Assembly (NCBI GenBank): GCA_027037705.1
Contig: JALVYZ010000434.1
Location: 1-6,244 of the forward strand
Source: a bacterium
Lineage (GTDB): Bacteria > DYJV01 > JALVYZ01
Reading direction: 5' to 3'
DNA length: 6,244 nucleotides
In this document: in pieces, positions 1-5,048 of the stretch
Layout: each line of letters begins with the position of its first letter
Numbering within the stretch: the stretch's first letter is position 1
The notes under the pieces: generated by a model
Databases searched by the model: none
Told to the model about the DNA's origin: nothing
The model's input: the letters and a program-made list of their open reading frames with translations, nothing else
Made by a program: the position numbers and the translations under genes

Positions 1-735
1 CTGAAAGACTTTAAACAATATTTAGAACAAAAAGGAATAACAGAAGGTAAAATTAATCAATATATGGACCAAAACACTATTAGAGACTTCATAGAAAGCC
101 GTATAAGCCATTTAAGCCCAAAATCTGCTCTTGACTATACAACAAGCTTTAATTCACTTCTAAAAGGCTTAGAACAAGCAAATATAACTATTCCTGCAAG
201 TCCGAGTCAAAATGATTTTTTAAAAGATTTTAGAGAAGTATTTAGAGAAGAAATGAAACAATTAGAAGTTGAAAGTGGTCGCTATATACAAAATGTAGAA
301 CAAAAATTAGATGCATTAAGAGAAATACGATATGAAAGCTATGTAGTAGCAAAAATTCAATATGAGACAGGATTTAGAGTTAATGAAGCTTTAGAAGTTG
401 CGAAAAATTTCTCAAATTACTATAACCCTCAAACAAATACTTTAGACGGAGTAATTGGAAAAGGTAATCATCAATATGCTCCAAAATCCATAAGCCATCA
501 ATTAGCCCAAGAAATACAAAAAATGGAACATATTCCTCACTATAATACCTATAGACAAGACTTAAAAGAAGTTGGAATAAATAGAAGTCACGATTTTAGA
601 GTAACTTATGCAAAAGATTTGTTACAACGGAAATTAGAAGAGGGAAAAGAATATAAAGAAGCTTTAAGAAAGGTCAGCAAAGAAATTAATCATCACCGAC
701 CTGAGATGACGGAATATTATTTAAATAGAGCTTAA
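1..735 (+). CDS. Tyrosine recombinase (phage-integrase family), C-terminal 244 residues; 5' part lies at 5899-6244
   Basis: A site-specific DNA strand-exchange enzyme. The frame is open from base 1 (CTG) and continues the ORF that starts at 5899, giving 291 residues across the circle. In full-length numbering the catalytic set is Arg173 (ETGFRVNEAL, codon 376-378), Lys201 (GKGN, the beta-hairpin lysine), His244 and Arg247 (SHDFR, from 589), His278 (NHHRPEM) and nucleophile Tyr287 (TEYYLNRA, codon 718-720). The His278-to-Tyr287 spacing of nine residues is that of XerC/D-type enzymes. The N-terminal half (about 30-130) is helical and would be the core-binding, SAM-like domain. It is the second gene of an operon with the small HTH protein at 5502. 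The ATG at 64 is internal and is not the start. Family membership is seen directly in the motifs. The job (multimer resolution, inversion or integration) is inferred, and the recombination site is unknown. It converges on the lipoprotein gene with only 8 bp between stop codons and no visible terminator. Confidence 0.93.
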   Translation: MKDFKQYLEQKGITEGKINQYMDQNTIRDFIESRISHLSPKSALDYTTSFNSLLKGLEQANITIPASPSQNDFLKDFREVFREEMKQLEVESGRYIQNVEQKLDALREIRYESYVVAKIQYETGFRVNEALEVAKNFSNYYNPQTNTLDGVIGKGNHQYAPKSISHQLAQEIQKMEHIPHYNTYRQDLKEVGINRSHDFRVTYAKDLLQRKLEEGKEYKEALRKVSKEINHHRPEMTEYYLNRA

Positions 736-743
736 ATAGTTTA

Positions 744-1400
744 TTATTTATCTAATCCCAAATTTCCTTTATTCCATAAATTTAATTTAATTTTTTTAAG
801 AGACGTTGGAGAAACATTTTCTAATTTAGCTTCAGGAATTTTTTCTTTAAATCTATTACTAATTTGGGCAATAAATAATAGAGGAGCTTTTTCTCCACTA
901 ATACTTTCTGCTACAGCTTTTGTAATATGCCCCATAATCCCATCTACTCCTTCTTGATAAAACTCATAAATATAGACTTTATATCCATCCTTATAAGGAT
1001 AAATAGCACCTTTGTATACTACATATTGTCTATTAAAAGGTGTTCCCATTTCTTCACTACCTTCAACACTGTACCATGCATTTGTAGTATCTAATTGAGT
1101 AGCTTCTAATTTTGGATTTCCTGCAGCAATTGTATTTAATGCTCCAAAAATATTTTTTCTTACTGGTCTAGATGGAGTTTGCGGCAATGTTTCAGGCATA
1201 AAATTTTCTACTTCTTTCATATCTTTTGCTCTTAAAGAAATAGCGTCATATAAAGCTTGTTTAACTTTCTCACTATCTACTGTTTTAGGAACAAAATAAA
1301 TTACTCTAGCTTTTTTAGTAGACACTTGATTATCAGTAACAGCACATCCTGTTATTGCTAAAAATAATACAGAAAGTACAAATAACAAAGTTTTTTTCAT
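744..1400 (-). CDS. Putative lipoprotein, 218 aa, function unknown
   Basis: I do not recognise a family. The N-terminus has a lipoprotein signal peptide: MKK, a hydrophobic stretch at about residues 4-16, then the lipobox ITGC with Cys19 as the lipidated residue. Residue +2 is Ala, not Asp, so by the enterobacterial sorting rule the mature protein would go to the outer membrane. The mature part (199 residues after Cys19) is mixed alpha/beta, with a Tyr-rich block at about 126-149 (QYVVYKGAIYPYKDGYKVYI) that looks like beta strands. The start is well supported: AGGAGG at 1406-1411 (complement) lies 5 nt before the ATG, and a -10 box lies at 1435-1440. It is the only leftward gene, and it faces the recombinase tail-to-tail. 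On a small replicon, surface exclusion, phage defence or a host-interaction role are possible guesses. None is shown by the sequence. Confidence 0.85.
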   Translation of the reverse strand: MKKTLLFVLSVLFLAITGCAVTDNQVSTKKARVIYFVPKTVDSEKVKQALYDAISLRAKDMKEVENFMPETLPQTPSRPVRKNIFGALNTIAAGNPKLEATQLDTTNAWYSVEGSEEMGTPFNRQYVVYKGAIYPYKDGYKVYIYEFYQEGVDGIMGHITKAVAESISGEKAPLLFIAQISNRFKEKIPEAKLENVSPTSLKKIKLNLWNKGNLGLDK

Positions 1401-1440
1401 TAAGACCTCCTGTTAAAGGATTTTTTAAAGAGAAATTATA
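1401..1440 (-). promoter_or_regulatory. Promoter and ribosome site of the lipoprotein gene
   Basis: On the minus strand a perfect TATAAT lies at 1435-1440 (ATTATA on plus), just after a T-rich stretch (1441-1452). This would start RNA near 1428 and give a leader of about 28 nt. AGGAGGTCTTA (1401-1411, complement) is a near-ideal Shine-Dalgarno (SD) site 5 nt before the ATG. No clear -35 box is present, which fits Campylobacterota promoters. Confidence 0.6.
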
Positions 1441-1490
1441 ATAAAAAATTTCAAATAATCTACTTAACATAATCAATGTTCTCTATAACT

Positions 1491-1526
1491 AAAAGAGTTT
1501 TATTGAGAAGAATAAAATACTCTTTT
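1491..1526. repeat. Imperfect hairpin, 14 bp with a 2-nt bulge
   Basis: AAAAGAGTTTTATT (1491-1504) pairs with AATAAAA (1511-1517) plus CTCTTTT (1520-1526). The loop is GAGAAG and TA (1518-1519) is bulged. It sits between two divergent genes and abuts a second inverted repeat (1525-1562). It could be an operator or a weak transcription stop. It is AT-rich, so part of the pairing could be chance. Confidence 0.45.
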
Positions 1527-1562
1527 GTTAAAAACCAATATCGTCTTTTAAGTTTTTAACAA
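1525..1562. repeat. Perfect 11-bp inverted repeat upstream of the HTH gene at 1612
   Basis: TTGTTAAAAAC (1525-1535) and GTTTTTAACAA (1552-1562) are exact reverse complements with a 16-nt spacer. A smaller pair, ATATCGT (1538-1544) and ACGATAT (1580-1586), is interleaved with it. Possible -10 boxes (TATATT 1569-1574 or TAAAAT 1574-1579) follow directly, so this is a candidate operator, perhaps for the HTH protein encoded just downstream. Autoregulation is inferred. Confidence 0.45.
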
Positions 1563-1611
1563 GATTGCTATATTAAAATACGATATCAGTTTTAAATAAA
1601 AAGGCATTAAA

Positions 1612-2040
1612 ATGAAACAAAACAAACAAGACTATAAAGATTATATCTATATCCGAATTCCAAAAAACGAATATGAAGCAATAATTCAAGGAAGAAAGAA
1701 AGTAACAAAAAAGGATATAGAAGATTGGAGATTTGATTATGAACTAAAACAAAGTACAAAAACCAAAGGAGCAAAAAGAGCCGCCAAAACAAAAGAATAT
1801 AGAGCGGTTAGAAAGATGTTTAAGGCATTAGAAAGTTATTACAATAGTCTTTTATTTGAGGGAGAACATATTACTCCATACAAACTTGCAAAACTTGCAG
1901 GAGTAAGCTATCCAACAGCAAAAAAATTTTGGAATAAATATAATCTTGATACTTGGAAAGAAAATTTTAAATACAAAAAGCAAGAAGCATTAAATGATTT
2001 CAAACTAATAGAATTAGCTGAAATATTAATAGCTGTTTAA
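1612..2040 (+). CDS. Small HTH DNA-binding protein, 142 aa
   Basis: The family is not recognised. The protein is basic. Residues 47-66 are rich in Lys, Thr, Ala and Arg and look like a flexible linker. A helix-turn-helix is visible at about 88-110 (ITPYKLAKLAGVSYPTAKKF): the Ala-Gly-Val-Ser turn followed by a Pro-Thr-Ala-Lys-Lys recognition helix is typical. The N-terminal 40 residues are Tyr-rich (DYKDYIYIRIPKNEYEAI) and may form a strand pair for dimerisation. AAGG at 1601-1604 gives a modest ribosome site 7 nt before the ATG. The gene lies between an inverted-repeat region (1491-1562) and the 500-bp replication control region (2041-2540). Its likely role is transcriptional regulator or copy-control/origin-binding factor; the two cannot be separated from sequence. 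It runs divergently from the lipoprotein gene and lies about 500 bp before rep, so it is probably its own transcription unit. Confidence 0.8.
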   Translation: MKQNKQDYKDYIYIRIPKNEYEAIIQGRKKVTKKDIEDWRFDYELKQSTKTKGAKRAAKTKEYRAVRKMFKALESYYNSLLFEGEHITPYKLAKLAGVSYPTAKKFWNKYNLDTWKENFKYKKQEALNDFKLIELAEILIAV

Positions 2041-2188
2041 AATTTAACGTTTAAAAGCCCTCTAATAAATTTTTACTCCTTTTAAGTATATAATATCCCT
2101 AAAACCTTTATCGTTGCTCTACGGGCTTAAAACCGCTAAATTTTAAACAAAAAAATCGCGCTATTTCAAAAAAAAGGGAAGGGAACAC

Positions 2189-2285
2189 TAATTAAAGATT
2201 AATCTAAAAAATTAAAAAAATCCTCTATCTCTATCTTAATAAAACTACAATCAAAATTTACCAAAAGTAAGTAAATCTTTAATTA
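2189..2285. repeat. 12-bp inverted repeat, 73-bp spacer
   Basis: TAATTAAAGATT (2189-2200) and AATCTTTAATTA (2274-2285) are exact reverse complements. Given the AT content some such pairs are expected by chance, so significance is uncertain. A role as a protein-binding pair is possible. Confidence 0.3.
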
Positions 2286-2353
2286 AAAAGTTTCTACTTA
2301 ATTTAAAAATAGTAAAGGATATTAACCAAATATAACTAAACCGTAAAAAAAAT

Positions 2354-2383
2354 AAAAAATAAAAAAACACAGCTTTGCTGTGT
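2354..2383 (-). terminator. Intrinsic terminator for a leftward transcript
   Basis: ACACAGC (2367-2373), loop TTT, GCTGTGT (2377-2383) form a perfect 7-bp stem. Read leftwards it is followed by a run of U (A run 2361-2367, then A-rich to 2342), the classic intrinsic terminator shape. There is no T run on the plus side. No leftward gene lies between here and 4293, so it implies a non-coding leftward transcript such as an antisense RNA against the rep leader. Confidence 0.65.
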
Positions 2384-2445
2384 ATGAAATATAATAATAG
2401 TGTATAGAGCTCGTGTAGGAAATTTTTTCCTGTGTAGGAAATTTT
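2380..2445. repeat. GTGTA-type direct repeats overlapping the rep promoter region
   Basis: GTGTAGGAAATTTT occurs exactly twice (2413-2426 and 2432-2445, period 19). A related GTGTATGAAAT lies at 2380-2390 and a shorter GTGTATAGAG at 2400-2409, making four same-strand GTGTA motifs in under 60 bp. The exact pair lies immediately upstream of the -10 box at 2450. They could be binding sites for Rep or for the HTH protein at 1612 (iterons or operators). Binding by either is inferred. Confidence 0.55.
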
Positions 2446-2446
2446 A

Positions 2447-2455
2447 TGTTATAAT
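2447..2455 (+). promoter_or_regulatory. Extended -10 promoter for rep
   Basis: TG-T-TATAAT at 2447-2455 is a perfect extended -10 element and would start RNA near 2462, right at the leader hairpin (2463-2488). There is no convincing -35 box. A second TATAAT lies at 2390-2395 and could give a longer leader. A leader of about 80 nt to the rep ATG fits leader-based copy control. Confidence 0.6.
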
Positions 2456-2462
2456 ACCAAAC

Positions 2463-2488
2463 AAGCTACCAGCTGCCACTGGTAGCTT
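2463..2488 (+). promoter_or_regulatory. Perfect 10-bp hairpin in the rep leader
   Basis: AAGCTACCAG (2463-2472) and CTGGTAGCTT (2479-2488) pair perfectly around the loop CTGCCA. It is G+C-rich for this replicon and starts at the predicted 5' end of the rep mRNA. There is no U run, so it is not a plain terminator. It is more likely a leader stem-loop and a kissing target for an antisense RNA that carries the complementary loop. This role follows the known ColE2 and other theta-plasmid control schemes and is inferred here. Confidence 0.65.
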
Positions 2489-2520
2489 AAATTTAAACAT
2501 CACTTGATAGGATTTTTAAA

Positions 2521-2556
2521 ATGCATAGAAAGATAACTCAATGCAATCCAATGTAG
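2521..2556 (+). CDS. 11-codon leader ORF overlapping the rep start
   Basis: An ATG at 2521 has AGGA (2509-2512) 8 nt upstream. The rep ATG at 2541 has no recognisable ribosome site of its own. The mini-ORF (MHRKITQCNPM) reads through the rep start in another frame and stops at TAG 2554-2556, 13 nt past the rep ATG. This is the geometry of a leader peptide that couples translation to rep. The encoded peptide probably has no function of its own. Coupling is inferred. Confidence 0.45.
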   Translation: MHRKITQCNPM

Positions 2557-3698
2557 TATCAAAATTATACCATAATTCTATCTCTAAACAAAATTTATTT
2601 AAATTTCTGTTAGAGAGATTACCAAAAAAAACTCTTTATGCTTTTAGCAAACAAGATATAAAATTCCAAAGAACCGCTTCTGCAAGAGAAGCCCTTTTAA
2701 AAGGTAAATATCTCTATTATAATCAAAATCTTTTTACAGAGCTTATCTTTGATATAGATGACATCTCTCACACTAGCATAAATTTAGAATGGATTTTTAA
2801 AACTTTTTTAGATAAGACAGGTATCATTCCATGTTGGGTATGCTATACTGACAACGGAATACAATTATGTGTTAGTCTAAACACTTTTTACAAACTATCT
2901 CAAAAACAAAAAAAAGTCTTACAAGACTTTAAACAATGGGTCATTGACAACTGGTCTTTAATTGATAAAGTAGGTAGTAAAAGACTAAAAGGTTGGTGGC
3001 GTAATCCTCTAACACAAAAAGATTTTATCTTTACAGGTTGGGTTACATCCTTTGGAGAAATTAAAGAATTCTTATTAAGAAATAGGCCTGTTAAAGAACA
3101 ATTTAAGACTGCTACAATAAAAAACAGCATAAAGATAAATATCAAAGCCATAAAAGAAAAAAAATTTTTTATCGCAGGAGAACCAGTAAAAGGAAATAGA
3201 AACAACTGGGTTTGGTATAACACTATGTTATATTGCAATAGCAAAAATTTTAAGGAGGTCTTAGAAGTTACAAAAGAATTAAATAAAAAAATTAAAGAAC
3301 CATTAGAAAAAAAAGAGTTAGTAAAAATTGCAAAAAGCGTCACAAAATACAATAATGGATTTAACAGAGGAAACGAAATATACGGCTGGAATATACCATC
3401 AAAGTGGAATATTGGAAGTATGAGATTTCAAAAAATTAAGAAATTAAAATTTAATGAATACATTCAGGAGGTTAAAAGGAGACAATCAATGGCTGGTAAA
3501 AAAATAGGAATAAAAAATTTAATAGAAAGAAACAAAAAAAAAGCAAACGAAACTAAAAATAAAGTCTACCAAGCTATCACGAAATTAAAAGAAAAAGGAG
3601 AAAAAGCAACTATTCTCAAAATTGTAGAAATTGCAAAAGTTAGTAAAAATTCTGCAAGTAAATATCTTAAACAAGCAAAAGAAGAAGGGATAATATGA
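2541..3698 (+). CDS. rep: ColE2-type plasmid replication initiator (Rep primase), 385 aa
   Basis: Initiates plasmid replication. ColE2-family Rep proteins bind the origin and make the short primer for host DNA polymerase I. I recognise the family by layout. Residues about 64-180 fit the replicase domain (PF03090-like): LIFDIDD at 68-74 aligns with the FDVD acidic motif of ColE2 Rep and is the likely metal site, followed by a C-terminal KVGSKRLKGWWRNP block. Residues about 217-272 fit the PriCT-1 primase C-terminal domain (GNRNNWVWYNTM, then LVKIAKSVTKYN, as in ColE2 IAKSIAKY). The basic tail contains an HTH at about 355-380 (ATILKIVEIAKVSKNSASKY), which would bind the origin. It is somewhat longer than ColE2 Rep (about 300 aa). 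The start is fixed by an in-frame TAG at 2526, and ATG 2541 is the only usable Met near the front. It has no ribosome site, so translation is probably coupled to the leader ORF. It overlaps the next gene by 4 nt (ATGA). Functional assignment is by remembered similarity, not a search. Confidence 0.85.
   Translation: MQSNVVSKLYHNSISKQNLFKFLLERLPKKTLYAFSKQDIKFQRTASAREALLKGKYLYYNQNLFTELIFDIDDISHTSINLEWIFKTFLDKTGIIPCWVCYTDNGIQLCVSLNTFYKLSQKQKKVLQDFKQWVIDNWSLIDKVGSKRLKGWWRNPLTQKDFIFTGWVTSFGEIKEFLLRNRPVKEQFKTATIKNSIKINIKAIKEKKFFIAGEPVKGNRNNWVWYNTMLYCNSKNFKEVLEVTKELNKKIKEPLEKKELVKIAKSVTKYNNGFNRGNEIYGWNIPSKWNIGSMRFQKIKKLKFNEYIQEVKRRQSMAGKKIGIKNLIERNKKKANETKNKVYQAITKLKEKGEKATILKIVEIAKVSKNSASKYLKQAKEEGII
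2564..2572 (-). promoter_or_regulatory. Candidate promoter of an antisense RNA to the rep leader
   Basis: On the minus strand TGG-TATAAT (plus 2564-2572) is a perfect extended -10, with TTGTTT 16 nt further upstream as a possible -35. RNA starting near 2557 and ending at the terminator at 2354-2383 would be about 190-200 nt. It would cover the rep start codon, leader ORF, its ribosome site, the leader hairpin and the GTGTA repeats. It lies inside rep codons 8-11, so the match could be coincidence in AT-rich DNA. Confidence 0.45.
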
Positions 3699-3889
3699 AA
3701 CCGAAACAATACGAAGAACTAGGAAAAGGACTTATCAATTTAGCAAATATGATAGGAGGTTTGTCTGTAATCAACGGAATTTTTGGGATTAATCATATAA
3801 ATCCGATTATAATTCCTTTAGTAGCTTATACAGTAATAGGATTATATTTTTCAGGAATAACACTTATTGGAGAAGGAGAAACAAGATGA
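3695..3889 (+). CDS. Small membrane protein, 64 aa, unknown
   Basis: The family is not recognised. After a short charged N-terminus (MKPKQYEELGKG) come two hydrophobic segments, about 13-31 (Gly- and Ile-rich) and about 36-58, joined by Gly-Ile-Asn-His. This fits a small two-helix inner-membrane hairpin. The start ATG overlaps the rep stop (ATGA, 3695-3698) and the tail overlaps the next start in the same way, so it is translationally coupled to rep and expressed with it. On plasmids such genes can be toxin/holin-like, entry-exclusion or cell-envelope proteins. The sequence does not choose between them. Confidence 0.7.
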   Translation: MKPKQYEELGKGLINLANMIGGLSVINGIFGINHINPIIIPLVAYTVIGLYFSGITLIGEGETR

Positions 3890-3987
3890 TTGGTATTTAT
3901 ATATTTTGGGCTTTATTTACCACTTTTATGATAATTTTTGCTTTATATGTAAAAAACAAAAAGCATAAACCACACCACGAGAAATAA
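3886..3987 (+). CDS. Single-pass membrane microprotein, 33 aa
   Basis: The start ATG overlaps the previous stop by 4 nt (ATGA, 3886-3889) and is preceded by GGAG at 3875-3878. It has one hydrophobic segment, about residues 2-22 (IGIYIFWALFTTFMIIFALY), then a basic, His-rich tail (VKNKKHKPHHEK). Its TAA is followed at once by the ATG of the next gene, so the small size is supported by operon packing on both sides. The topology resembles type I toxins, small phage lysis proteins or small membrane-complex subunits. No function can be assigned. Confidence 0.65.
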   Translation: MIGIYIFWALFTTFMIIFALYVKNKKHKPHHEK

Positions 3988-4293
3988 ATGAGAGCTGAAA
4001 TAAAAGTTCATTTTAAGAAAAAAGAAACTCAAATAAATATCAAAGTTCCTCTTACTCAAGAGGAACGAGAAATAATAGCAAAATGCATTGCTGAATTAGT
4101 AGAAAAACTAAAAGTAGATGATGTCAAAATTACTCAGACAAATCCTTATAAAAAACTTCCAAAAGAAAGAGAAGAATTAAAAGAGGTAGGAATATCGCTA
4201 GAAAGTAACAAAGAAATCTTAAAAAAAGCAATAGAAGAAATAGACAAATTTAATCAAATGCTCGAAGAATGGTTACAAAAAGGAAATTTTTGA
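3988..4293 (+). CDS. Hypothetical soluble protein, 101 aa
   Basis: The family is not recognised. It starts directly after the previous stop (TAAATG). The N-terminal half looks like a beta-beta-alpha-beta unit (strands at about 2-9 and 14-20, an amphipathic helix 23-42 rich in Glu, Ile and Lys, then DDVKITQ). The C-terminal third (about 56-97) is a long Glu/Lys-rich helix with coiled-coil character. There is no signal peptide or membrane segment. It is the last gene of the rep operon. Its TGA stop is also the TGn of the extended -10 promoter at 4291-4299. Translation is probably coupled, as no strong ribosome site is visible. It could be a partner of the two membrane proteins or a DNA/RNA-binding accessory. 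Confidence 0.7.
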   Translation: MRAEIKVHFKKKETQINIKVPLTQEEREIIAKCIAELVEKLKVDDVKITQTNPYKKLPKEREELKEVGISLESNKEILKKAIEEIDKFNQMLEEWLQKGNF

Positions 4294-4299
4294 TATAAT
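4286..4299 (+). promoter_or_regulatory. Extended -10 promoter of the large non-coding RNA
   Basis: A T run (4287-4291) leads into TGA-TATAAT (4291-4299), a perfect extended -10 of the Campylobacterota style. The predicted RNA start is near 4306, exactly at the first stem of the structured region. The promoter overlaps the end of the preceding gene, so the RNA can be made independently of the rep operon. Confidence 0.65.
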
Positions 4300-4395
4300 T
4301 AAATTACTTCTTTTTTTAGAAGTTTCTCTAGCAAATGCTAGAGTTAAGGTGCATTACCAATTTGGGAGTGTGCCTGTATCCCAATGGGATACGAA

Positions 4396-4456
4396 GTCGG
4401 CGATACTCCTCCGCCTTGCATATGCAAGGTAAGTCCGACAATAAAAAAGGAGGAGT
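4396..4456 (+). other. Predicted H-type pseudoknot hiding a Shine-Dalgarno-like GGAGGAG
   Basis: GTCGG (4396-4400) pairs with CCGAC (4435-4439), and ACTCCTCC (4405-4412) pairs with GGAGGAGT (4449-4456). The two helices cross, which makes a pseudoknot. The 16-nt palindrome 4414-4429 forms a hairpin between them. The second helix covers a GGAGGAG that would otherwise look like a ribosome site, although no ATG follows it closely. The helices are exact; formation of the fold is inferred. Confidence 0.45.
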
Positions 4457-4502
4457 TATAGCCTACCTTAAGGTAGGGTTGGTTGAGGCGGTTGAAAAAA
4501 TC

Positions 4503-4550
4503 GCAGTTTTTCCCAAAATGGGAACAGGTGAAGTATGCCCTGTTAACTGC
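4503..4550 (+). other. Predicted three-way junction in the large RNA
   Basis: The outer stem GCAGTT (4503-4508) with AACTGC (4545-4550) encloses two hairpins: TTCCCA/TGGGAA (4510-4515/4519-4524, loop AAA) and CAGG/CCTG (4525-4528/4539-4542). All three helices are exact Watson-Crick and nearly abut, which is hard to explain as coding sequence. Confidence 0.5.
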
Positions 4551-4573
4551 AAATGTTGGAGGTTATTAAAATT

Positions 4574-4606
4574 ATGTTGTCAAACTTCTCTTCTTTAATA
4601 TTCTAA
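4574..4606 (+). CDS. Possible 10-codon ORF inside the large RNA (weak)
   Basis: ATG at 4574 follows GGAGG (4558-4562) at a spacing of 11 nt, longer than ideal, and encodes MLSNFSSLIF before TAA. It is very short and hydrophobic. It may be a leader peptide or chance. Confidence 0.15.
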   Translation: MLSNFSSLIF

Positions 4607-4924
4607 GGTAATTGAGGAGGTCTTCAAAAATATTTTAAATCAAACATAATTAGTTGTTAAAAAGCACAAAGTGTAATTAAGTTCGAAAAGCTTGCTCTAA
4701 ATAAAGTAGCAAAGCAAACGGCACATTAAATAATTATATAGGCTATTAAGCTGTTGAGCGGAGCGAAACGGAGGGAGCAAAGCGAGCTTAATTGCACAGA
4801 GTGCAAATGCAAGTGCGATTATACCTTTATGGTATAGGAGCAGTTGCATTATTTAATGCAAGCGATAGCTTGCAACCACAACCGAGCTACCTGCTTTGCA
4901 GGTGAGCGAGGATGTGGTTATATA

Positions 4925-4992
4925 GGGCGAAGCCTGTCTCTTTAAGCGAAGCGGCATTGCGAAAGCAATGTAAAGAGACAAGGGCTTTGCCC
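4925..4992 (+). other. Long 20-bp rod stem with inner GAAA hairpin
   Basis: GGGCGAAGCC (4925-4934) pairs with GGCTTTGCCC (4983-4992), with one G-U pair, and continues into TGTCTCTTTA (4935-4944) with TAAAGAGACA (4971-4980), with only two unpaired bases (4981-4982) between. Inside, CATTGC-GAAA-GCAATG (4955-4970) makes a 6-bp stem with a GNRA tetraloop. This is the strongest local structure of the region. The stretch also contains GCGAAGC twice (4927-4933, 4946-4952) and GCGAAAGC (4959-4966), known as very stable mini-hairpins in single-stranded DNA. Confidence 0.6.
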
Positions 4993-5036
4993 ATTGCCCC
5001 GCATATGGGGCTAAAAGCCCCTAAATAAGGGGCAAT
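4993..5036 (+). other. ATTGCCCC/GGGGCAAT stem enclosing a second G+C hairpin
   Basis: The outer stem 4993-5000/5029-5036 (8 bp) encloses GGGGCT/AGCCCC (5007-5012/5016-5021, loop AAA). The CCCC and GGGG tracts can also pair in other registers, for example 4997-5000 with 5007-5010, so this element could switch between folds. Confidence 0.5.
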
Positions 5037-5048
5037 TAGAAAAACTTA

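Larger units (their letters stand above)
2041..2540. other. Non-coding replication control region (probable)
   Basis: There is no gene in these 500 bp apart from a leader mini-ORF at the right edge. The left part (2041-2340) is AT-rich with few strong signals: a partial AGCCC/GGGCT inverted pair at about 2056-2127, a pyrimidine run at 2221-2237 and a 12-bp inverted repeat (2189-2200/2274-2285). The right part (2341-2540) is dense: a leftward terminator, four GTGTA motifs, two TATAAT boxes, a perfect 10-bp hairpin and the mini-ORF. Position just before a ColE2-type rep gene suggests the rep expression control region. In ColE2 itself the replication origin lies downstream of rep, so I do not place the origin here. 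Confidence 0.55.

Noticed and set aside
64-735. ATG at 64 as the start of a 223-aa recombinase
   Set aside because: The frame is open to base 1 and continues in frame from 5899 across the circular junction, where a ribosome site and operon overlap support the true start.
736-743. Bidirectional terminator between the convergent recombinase and lipoprotein genes
   Set aside because: Only 8 bp separate the stops, and no stem with a T run is visible there or in the flanking gene ends.
1607-1792. A leftward frame of 61 codons opposite the HTH gene at 1612
   Set aside because: Antisense shadow of an AT-rich gene. The Phe/Leu-rich product is what reversed Lys codons give.
2041-2540. ColE2-type replication origin
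   Set aside because: I do not see a segment I can confidently equate with the short ColE2 origin, and in ColE2 it lies downstream of rep, so I do not place an origin in the window.
2900-3352. A leftward frame of 150 codons inside rep
   Set aside because: Phe/Leu/Ser-rich antisense shadow of the Lys-rich Rep coding sequence, with no promoter or ribosome site of its own.
4335-4598. An open frame of 87 codons inside the structured region
   Set aside because: It has no ribosome site, its composition is unlike the real genes here (Cys- and Arg-rich, few Lys/Glu) and it runs across several perfect stems and the pseudoknot. It is best read as a chance frame over RNA.
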